DNA from: Pezicula radicicola | Taxonomy: Eukaryota > Ascomycota > Leotiomycetes > Helotiales > Dermateaceae | Direction: 5' to 3' | Assembly (NCBI GenBank): GCA_003008705.1 | Contig: PDUO01000090.1 | Coordinates: 67,886 to 131,885 of the forward strand | Length of the DNA stretch: 64,000 nt | In this document: positions 56,701 through 64,000 of the stretch, one piece after another | Position numbering within the stretch: position 1 is the stretch's first letter | Layout of the letters: each line of letters begins with the position of its first letter | The notes under the pieces: model-generated | Database searches by the model: none | What the model was told of the DNA's origin: nothing | What the model saw: the letters and a program-made list of their open reading frames with translations, nothing else | Program-made: the position numbers and the translations under genes

Positions 56701-57650
56701 ATTTGGATCGCCCAGGTATCGCCAATTTACTTAATTTTTTCGTACTGGAGATTTTGGTTCAGCGCTGGAATCGTATAACACAGGTCTTCAAGCGATACAC
56801 GACCATGGCGTCCCTGAACACGACTGGACGAAGCTTTACTTTACTCTTCATTGCAATCGCCTTATATGCCTTATCACCTTAAACAAATACAAAGCTAGGA
56901 AGCATGAGAGGTTATGTACAAACGTCAAGATATAGCAGAGATTGTTGAAAAGCAATTAATGGAAAAGGCCAAGCTTCGGTGCGCAAAATACTATAAGGCC
57001 CTGGACGACCCAACACGTGCAAGTTTCAACCCGAAGCAATTAGAACAACTACATGTCGAGGCCAATGAAAGCGATAGAGAGATTACGTGGGATAATATAC
57101 ATTCTGTTAGGGACATTATTGGGGCGAGAAGGGCCGGTCGTCGACATTCTTTATAGACCTTGCGTTGCGCGACGCAAAGACTACTCGGTTCTGCTCAGAA
57201 TACGTCTCGTCAGTCTTGGTTGGTTGGATTACAGTCCTGTCACAGCAAACTGCAGAGAAGATACAGGTTAACCGGTGAGTATTTCAATCCTTTTACATTT
57301 CAAACCCTTTTACAATACATGATGCTGATACGGGGGGTTTAGAAATCACAAACTCTACATCAAGAACGATATATACTCCCCCGGTGTCTCTGCAGAGTTG
57401 ATTATGTCCCATCCCTCTGCAGATACTGCCACGACATTCCCGCACAATATCACAAAGGCAATTCCATTCTCCTCAGTCCTGATACGAGAGAGGTGCCGAC
57501 CAGATTCCTCACTTACCACGGCGGAGCTCTATTTTGTACTTGCTATGGCTGTAAAACATTGTACGCTACTCGACATGAGATCTATAAACGTGGGTTCTCG
57601 TAACGACTTGCTCTCTTCTAAGCTAACCCGGTGTAGTTACGCCTCTTAAT
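56701..57650 (+). other. Unassigned protein-like fragments
   Basis: Forward frames at 56914-57156 (LDDPTRASFNPKQLEQLHVE) and 57398-57649 (SHPSADTATTFPHNITKAIP) look like conserved protein but I cannot place them in a family. They could be parts of one gene with introns and lesions between them, perhaps a continuation of the ankyrin relic upstream. Confidence 0.35.
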
Positions 57651-59035
57651 AGTATACTCGCATTGGGTCCAAATTCTCAATGTGACTACAACAGTACTAT
57701 ACATTGCGTCAATTGTTGATGGGGAGGCCGCTATTGTAGACAAGATGGTAATTCACTAAACATTATAGTTTAATTTTCTTGGTGCGTCTGGGCAACTACG
57801 GGCCTTACTGTCAACATTTGATGGTATTGAACTAGAACCTAAACTAGAACTAAAAAGCATCATAAGGACACAAATGCCTCTGCAGGAGATCAAAACCAAT
57901 GCTCTATAGTAACGGTCGAAGCGTAATCTTAATAATAGGGAGGAGTTGGAAAACAAAAGGTCGAAATCGTAGATGGTTTCATACAAGCAAGCCAGCCGAG
58001 GGTCTCAAGATGTCTCTTGAAGGAAGAAGTTTTGGTCGATCGTTGAAGTGTATTACGGCGGTCGAGCCAACAGCTTGGCTATAGCAAAGGTATATAGGCA
58101 GAACTAGCAGTAGGTAAGCTAGCATCCATATTTCAGAGGTTCTAAGGTTCCACCTACTAGTCCTTCTCGTGAAAAAGTATGTCAATGTAAGACATTGTGA
58201 AAACTTCGTCTAGTCCTCTCTTAATTGCTTAATGTTCCATAAATTCCATTGCCTAGGTATCTTGGTCCCCACTTATCCTATGCTGAGGTAGGTGTATAGA
58301 AAGGGGAGGTGGAAGAACGAGGATTCACACGATTAAGAGCAGCTTGGAGGAGACACCAGCATTGGTCCAAACGAACTCAGCGATGCCGAAGAGCCCATAG
58401 AGAGTCATACAAGGATTAGGACATGGAAAACGAAGTAGGTATCCGAACGAGTGTGCAATGCCATCCCGAGAGAAAGCATCACTAGAATAGGAGTTGTATT
58501 CAACACAGGTAACGTTATATGGAGGTAGAATGTAAGGCGATTTCCCGAAAGTTTTACAGACAAGGGTTTAGATATGACGACGAAGCTGTCGTCTCGTAAC
58601 GAATCTTCATGCCGTACGACCTACTGCTCTAAATTCCAGGCTGGGATCTCTCTTACTGCCTTCCAGCCCCACGAATCGATCTAAGATCTAACCTTTTTCC
58701 GGATCAACGGAAAATGCGGAATGTATTAGGGTGTAATCAGTAACATCAATGCAATCTGCTGCTGACCTTCTCTACTACCTTCGTTATCCCGGCTGACACC
58801 CTTACATGCCTCGGCCATAGTCATCAATGTTTAAATACTTTCTGCTGACCACGGGTAAATTTGTACTCCAGTACCACTACACTTGACCATGTTCACCAAT
58901 CGTAAAAGTTTCACCAATGAGAGTAACCAAGATACATATAAATTTTGCGAACAAGACGAAATTACCAAATAGAGCTATATTTGTTTATCTAGTAGACTAT
59001 GCATCTCGTTTCTCTATTATTTGCAATCAAGTCTC
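57651..59035. other. No supported gene
   Basis: Both strands are full of stops, with no conserved motif. It separates the unassigned fragments from the oxygenase relic. Confidence 0.45.
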
Positions 59036-59040
59036 AGCAA

Positions 59041-60040
59041 TATGATATTGGTTACTATCGACCTCTGTGCCCCTGAAGGTGCTCAAGAACGTCTTAACCA
59101 AATCAGAAATCGAGGCGTATTTTATATGAAGATTTTAGACGTTACCGGTTAACATGTTAGTAAATTAAACTATTAAAGACACATATTAACCTGTTATAGA
59201 TTTTAGAAAACGTTATAGAGCAAATAAGAAAGTTTTTTGACTAGAGCGGTAGAACTAGCCTAGGCTTTAATCGCAACAAATTCATCGGCTATAGCTCTAA
59301 AGCAGAGACTACCAATGGTGAGATGGGTTAGAGAGAAGTGTTCGACTAGGCTATTGAAACTCCAGAAATGACAGTATAAGTCCAACCTGGGGAGCAGCTG
59401 AGAGGAGCCAGCATTTGGCCGTTTGAGTCCACACTTCCAGTATTTAGGGCCTCTATGGAAGCATATGAGACATTTTCGAATGAATTTGCTGTCAAAGTTC
59501 TCAAAGTTCTAGACTTATCGTCTATTGTTAACCTGTATCAAGACAGCGAATTACCTCCACGGCATAGATTAAAAATAGTCCATTACCCTCAATCTTTGAA
59601 TGGTTCAAATCAGGATTGTGGGCCACACACCGACCAAGCAAAATGGCTCACAATTATACATGAATATAGGGAGGCAACGCTTGAGGTAGAAATGGATAAT
59701 AAAATGGTTTTAGTCCCATCTAATCCAGGCCACTTAATTGGCATTATCGGGCAGCCACTTGAGGATTGTACCGGCAAGTATTTCAAAGCAGCACGCCATC
59801 AAGTCCGTGTAAGTAAATAATCAAATTGAGGAATGAAGCTAACGCCTGTAGCTCTCAGAGAGGGGTGACCGCTACTCAGCGATCTTTTCCATGTCAAGCG
59901 CCCATCATCTCTCAGCTGCTGATGTCCGAAGAATATTAAGAGATGAGAGCACCGAAGTTGTATCTAAAATACCACTTAGCCAGGTAGTTCTGAATAATTG
60001 GGAGAGACACTTCGACCAACCTCTTCATCGTGAATGAGGA
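59041..60040 (+). pseudogene. 2-oxoglutarate/Fe(II) oxygenase (isopenicillin N synthase-like), broken
   Basis: The N-terminal part reads MILVTIDLCAPEGAQE and GVFYMKILDVTG before a TAA. The core reads PPRHRLKIVHYPQSLNG, then CGPHTDQAKWLTI with the HxD iron ligands, and GKYFKAARHQVRVSK, where the His is the third ligand and RxS binds 2-oxoglutarate. A plausible intron follows at about 59811, after which SQRGDRYSAIFSMS continues. Stops between 59150 and 59390 break the first half. Such enzymes oxidise small molecules in specialised metabolism. No partner is evident beyond the polyketide synthase and tyrosinase relatives nearby. Confidence 0.7.
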
Positions 60041-60730
60041 TTGACTGGAGCATATTGGAAACCCATTTACTCTAGAACGTTCTGGCGTGCATTCTACTTG
60101 AGCGGCCCTTGGCATGCGACGCCAATCATTTGCTAGTTATTGTTTACTTTTAGGGCTACTAGCTTACGTTGGCATTCCAGTTTATATCATATATACACTT
60201 GTCACAAGGTATGCGAATAAGACATAGGGTTAGGGAAACAGGAAATTATAAAGTTAGTAACTAATTCCCGGCAGATATGTACTATAATGACATTTTAGTG
60301 GACCAACTCCATCAACCAGCTCTTTTACAGTCCCGATTGCCTTGTTAATGAAAACCTTGTGTGACTCGTTAACTCTTAGTTACTATGTTTGGCCAGCCGG
60401 GGGATCGCCTTCGCTAGGCTGGAGGGCCGGGCCAGCCTGTAGGGATGAAGACCTTGGCGTTTACCATAAACTCCGGCAGCACGACGGTGCCGAGCTTGTC
60501 TACCTCGACCTCAGCGGCGCATTCATTGGACTAACCCTTCGACAGGATGAACAACCTCAAAAGCGATTATATTAGATAGGTTGTACAGAGACTAGCGACA
60601 GTCCTTCGCCGAAGTCGAAGGGAAAGTCCGTGCATGAGTAACCATAAAAACGGGCCACACTCGTCTACATCGCATGTCTCTCAACCAGCTCACCTCACTT
60701 ACCAAAGTCGTCTTCCCCCCAGTGCTCGAT
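60041..60730. other. Intergenic, no supported gene
   Basis: A GC-rich patch at 60389-60440 contains two copies of GGCCAGCC. A frame at 60342-60575 is open but unrecognised. Nothing else is supported. Confidence 0.4.
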
Positions 60731-61500
60731 CTCAACCGTTGAAGCCTTCTCTAACTTTATGGATACCAACGGGCTTTACGATCTGTGGGTGTCGACTTTC
60801 CATCCCGACAAGCTCCCCCGTCAACTCGACGGTACCTTTTACTATGGCGCATTTAATGCAGGTATAAAGATGGTCTTCAGCGACAGTACTGCCTAGATGG
60901 TTCGTCTCCCTCGTGTGGGGATGGTTTATAACGACTACACCGACGAGAAGGTTACCAAGGAGGTGATGGCCTTGAGTCTTTTCCACAAAAGGACGACTAT
61001 TCCAGTCCCGAGGGTCCATGCGTAGAGTCCCACTGCCAGTAACTTGCTTGGTCTAGGTCCGTTTATCATGATGGACTTCATGAATGGTGTGATAAGTTGA
61101 CTATAATAAGTGTTTTCCCCCGGATCCCCGATCTGCCTCGAGACCCGCTCAAATCCTGGCGGCGAGGGCGCCAAAAGCGATGAGCGAGGCCTTTGTCTAC
61201 CTCCCGCAGTGGGGAGTGCTCCTGTGTACGATCTGTGGCCACTGCCTGCAGCCACGACCCGACGTTTAGGTTCCACACCTCCGGCAGCAGCCCGCGTGGT
61301 GCCCGGCTCAAGAGTCTCAGTTGGCTCTTTGGCAGCTATGACCTCGCCGCTCCTAAGAACGTTGAGGTCTCTGGCTAGAGAGATGCCGGTCCTACACCAG
61401 CCATCCGTGGCCTGCGGGTCCTGGACGGCTAGCAGTGCTTGACCTGCGCTGGAGGGCTTACCAGAAACATCAAAACTATGAAGCTGCACGTATCGAAGGA
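60731..61500 (+). pseudogene. Phosphotransferase (APH family) relic 2, broken
   Basis: One frame reads SNFMDTNGLYDLWVSTFHP, then RLPRVGMVYNDYTDEKVTKE, TTIPVPRVHA-stop and GLGPFIMMDFMNGV. This is the N-lobe of fungal aminoglycoside-phosphotransferase-like proteins, with the typical PVPRVHAW hinge where the Trp codon is now TAG. Another TAG precedes MVRLPRVG. Downstream the sequence degrades. It is not closely similar to the ACAD10/11-type kinase at 8224-9647. Its substrate is unknown. Confidence 0.65.
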
Positions 61501-61529
61501 GCACTAGTAAAAGCCCGGACAACACAAGA

Positions 61530-62516
61530 ACAGCCCTTTGTAGCGAGCGTACAAGCTCCAGACGTTTTTTGCCGAGAACCGCCTCATTCGGTATTTTGTG
61601 GTCACTAAGGAGAAGGAAAATAGTCTAGCGGACAGCAAGGCAAAGCAAGGCCTGGTCTTGGAGGAGGAGAAGTTCTTTCAACAGCAAGGCGAAGACATTG
61701 TACGTGCTTAGGAGGATGGCAAAGCAGCAGCCAACGTTGTCCAGGGCTTTGGCAGCCACCGATCTACGGTTATGCCATAGCTGCAGCGGACCGGGATCAA
61801 AAAATGCCTCGAAGGCCTTGACAAAGAGCAGATCCAAGGGTCGTTCTCCCTGCCCAAGAATACCGACAGCGAGCCGGAGCTTTTTCTGATCCTCGAGGTG
61901 ATGGATGAGCTCCTTTCCGAGGCTCACAGGTAGTGCTTCGACGGACCGGACTACATGCTTACCTGGCCATGGCAGCTAGCCCTAAGTCAGTTCCATACTA
62001 CCACGGTGGGCAAGACGCGAGGGTTCGAGCCTAAGAAGGAGCCCGAAACAGTGAAGACCAATTGCCGGTACTAGAAGCAGTTCCTAACGTATTACTACTA
62101 GGTCGTACATAGCAGCAGCCACTTTACCACATCTGACCCAAGCCAGCGAGTGCCCACGGATTCTGTCCAGCTAACCGACGAGCAGGCTACTACATAGGCC
62201 GGAATCACTAAAGGTATCGAGTACCAAGACCGGGAGGCATTGCGAGATAGCCTATCAGTCTTCTCTGTAGCTGTTATCTGCCATGAGTTCGGTGGCAGCC
62301 GATATAGCTCGCCCTTGTTAAGCTTCTGTGCTATGCTTAGTGTTAAGCCGTTTACCAAGACCTGGAAAAAGCCTGGCAATTACAATTCCTTCCTCGTCCA
62401 ACTAAACAATAAGATTCAGACATTAAAATACAACATTAATCTATTTATCTTCGATAATGAGAGTTTAGGGAGATTACAAGAATGGCAAAAGAGTTTGAAT
62501 TATTGTATTAAGTAGG
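61530..62516 (+). mobile_element. OrsD/RecQ-helicase-type mobile-element relic
   Basis: One frame gives QTFFAENRLIRYFVVTKE, GLDKEQIQGSFSLPKNTDSE, CFDGPDYMLTWPWQLALSQF, EPKKEPETVKTNCRY-stop-KQ, and CHEFGGSRYSSPLLSFCAML. I recognise this as the OrsD-like (formerly DUF3505) region next to RecQ-type helicase modules in fungal repeated and often subtelomeric elements. Many TAG stops fall at positions that are Trp in relatives (for example before CFDGPDY, KQFLTYY and AGITKG). Only this N-terminal region is present. The helicase part is missing, and the frame ends in AT-rich DNA at 62516. Family assignment is from memory of such proteins. Confidence 0.55.
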
Positions 62517-64000
62517 AGAAAATGAAGCTAGCAGGGAAGATATTAACTAAGTCAGATGGAAAGAAGGAGGTTATACGAGATAAGTTGAGAGGTCAGCAAC
62601 AATTCAAGGAATTTTAATATTATATTACCAATATCACAAACGATATAATATATCACCATATTATTTACTACACTGTCGGTAATAGTACCTACAGAAAGAC
62701 TAAAAACAAGCAGGAAGAGGAAGACAGGGGAATTTCAACCTCCAACCTCCAAGACTCTCTACAAACCTCCGAGGGTCTTGCTCTATACCCTACCCACCCT
62801 ACCCTATTCCACTCCTCACTCTACACCCCACCCACCCAATCATTCTCTTATCTCCTCCATCAAAACTCTCCTTAAGGCAACATGGGTACCTATAGGGCCT
62901 TAGCACTACCTGTGGGTGCTCTATAGGTCTTTAAGTTAGCTTGTAGGTGTCTGTTGGGTCTTTAGGTTTCCTTGTAGGTACCTATTCCGCAGTCTAATAA
63001 TTATTTGTGTTTGTGCTTGGGAGAGACTCGTATTTAGATGTAGTTCTAGATTCAAATTCAGATTCGGACTCAGCTTGAAGTGGACGCGGACGTGGTCGTG
63101 GATGTGGAGGCTGAGGTGTAGATAGACTAGGTCTTAGGAGGGACAGGCGACGATAGTGGTGGCCTTGGCCTTAGTCCTGGTAATAACTTGATTCTCCTCT
63201 TTCAGCTTCAGTATGTTCGGTGGTATTTTCATGGGCCTTGATCGTGAGTGTGGTGAGGAGGAGTTTTGCTTGTGTTTGTGTTTGTCTTCGACGTTGTAGA
63301 TGTAGTACAAACCCAGTTTTGGTGGATGATTAGAGGGTCTCAGGGAAGTTCATCTGTAAATGTTAATTCTGATTCGGCGTTCTCGAGGGGTGTTGGTGAT
63401 CATGCTGCTGTTGGTGGTGGAGGTAGTGGTGGTGGTGGTGGTCTATATCTTATTATATCTAATGTTAGTTAGGATACTATTTTCTTTCCCTACCCCCCCC
63501 TCCCCCTTTTTTACAGTAGTATAGTAAAGCACAGAAAGGAAAGGCACGGCAAGAAAGGGTCTTACGAACACGCTCACGCTTAGCTTTTTGTTTCCCTTTC
63601 CTCTCTGCTTCCTATTTCCCTTCTCCAACAACTCCTTACAACTCCTTACCATCCTCCTCTTAACCTTCGGCTCAATAATATCCCTAATTACCACCCCCGC
63701 ATTATTCGTAAGTGGTATATTATTATAAAACAATAAACTAAGGGCGTTAAATGAATCTACTAGGAGAGGGAATTGTTTTAGCATTATATCGGTAACTTTA
63801 GTGCTAGTTATTGTTGTGCTACTACTGTGATTTTTGCTGCTACAGTTGGTTGCGAAGTCTAGGAAATCTTGAGTAGTGGTTACAAAGTTTTCGATAATGG
63901 ATTTTTATCTTTCGTCTATATAAAGGCGTGGGAAGTTTGGAGGGTCGAGAGGGAGTGGCCTATGAGAGATTGTGATTGTTGTTGTTATACTTTGGTGTTT
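62517..64000. repeat. Low-complexity and simple-repeat DNA to the right edge
   Basis: No gene is supported. There are diverged repeats of TTGTAGGTGTCT-like units (62900-62990), CT-rich pyrimidine tracts (62730-62870 and 63590-63640), GTGGAGGCTGAGGTG-like purine repeats (63080-63130) and a GGT trinucleotide run at 63410-63440. This fits the repeat-rich flank of a mobile element or a subtelomeric zone. Confidence 0.6.

Overview
The window is nuclear DNA from a filamentous ascomycete (Pezizomycotina). It has short GT-AG introns of about 50-100 nt, Zn2Cys6 regulators, a CYP65-like P450, a polyketide synthase relic, AT-rich repeat blocks and stop codons that look like repeat-induced point mutation (RIP). 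One 61-base N gap lies at 29122-29182. Nearly every recognisable gene is a pseudogene. Most still read in one frame across premature stops and keep usable introns, so they look recently inactivated. Only two genes read cleanly end to end: an acyl-CoA dehydrogenase (10809-12167) and a six-exon tyrosinase (50637-51906).

From 1 to about 46.2 kb lies a large relic catabolic cluster. It holds three acyl-CoA dehydrogenases, a mitochondrial-carrier protein, two Baeyer-Villiger monooxygenases (BVMO), a third flavin monooxygenase, and two paralogous alpha/beta hydrolases. It also holds an ACAD10/11-type sugar-kinase-like (APH) gene, an alpha-methylacyl-CoA racemase, a peroxisomal multifunctional enzyme (two SDR domains plus hotdog hydratase), a 4CL-like acyl-CoA synthetase, two short-chain dehydrogenases, a TesB-type acyl-CoA thioesterase, an SCPx-type thiolase, two paralogous Zn2Cys6 factors and a P450. 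An AAA+ ATPase relic also sits inside this stretch. Several enzymes end in peroxisomal PTS1-like tripeptides (AKL, SKL, AKL, SKI, ANL). Together they could oxidise a cyclic or branched ketone to an ester or lactone, hydrolyse it, activate the acid with CoA, racemise the 2-methyl group, and run peroxisomal beta-oxidation. The set resembles sterol side-chain or branched isoprenoid breakdown. The substrate is inferred, not shown.

Two non-autonomous DNA transposons cut into this block. A 709-bp TA-flanked element with a 193-bp internal palindrome sits in the divergent promoter between the APH gene and the intact acyl-CoA dehydrogenase. An 873-bp hAT-like element with a perfect 8-bp duplication splits a short-chain dehydrogenase.

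From 46.2 to 64 kb the content changes: a polyketide synthase remnant with its active-site Cys changed to Tyr, the intact secreted tyrosinase, an ankyrin-repeat relic, a 2-oxoglutarate/Fe(II) oxygenase relic, a second phosphotransferase relic and an OrsD/RecQ-type mobile-element relic, ending in simple repeats. Long stretches between these hold nothing I can assign.
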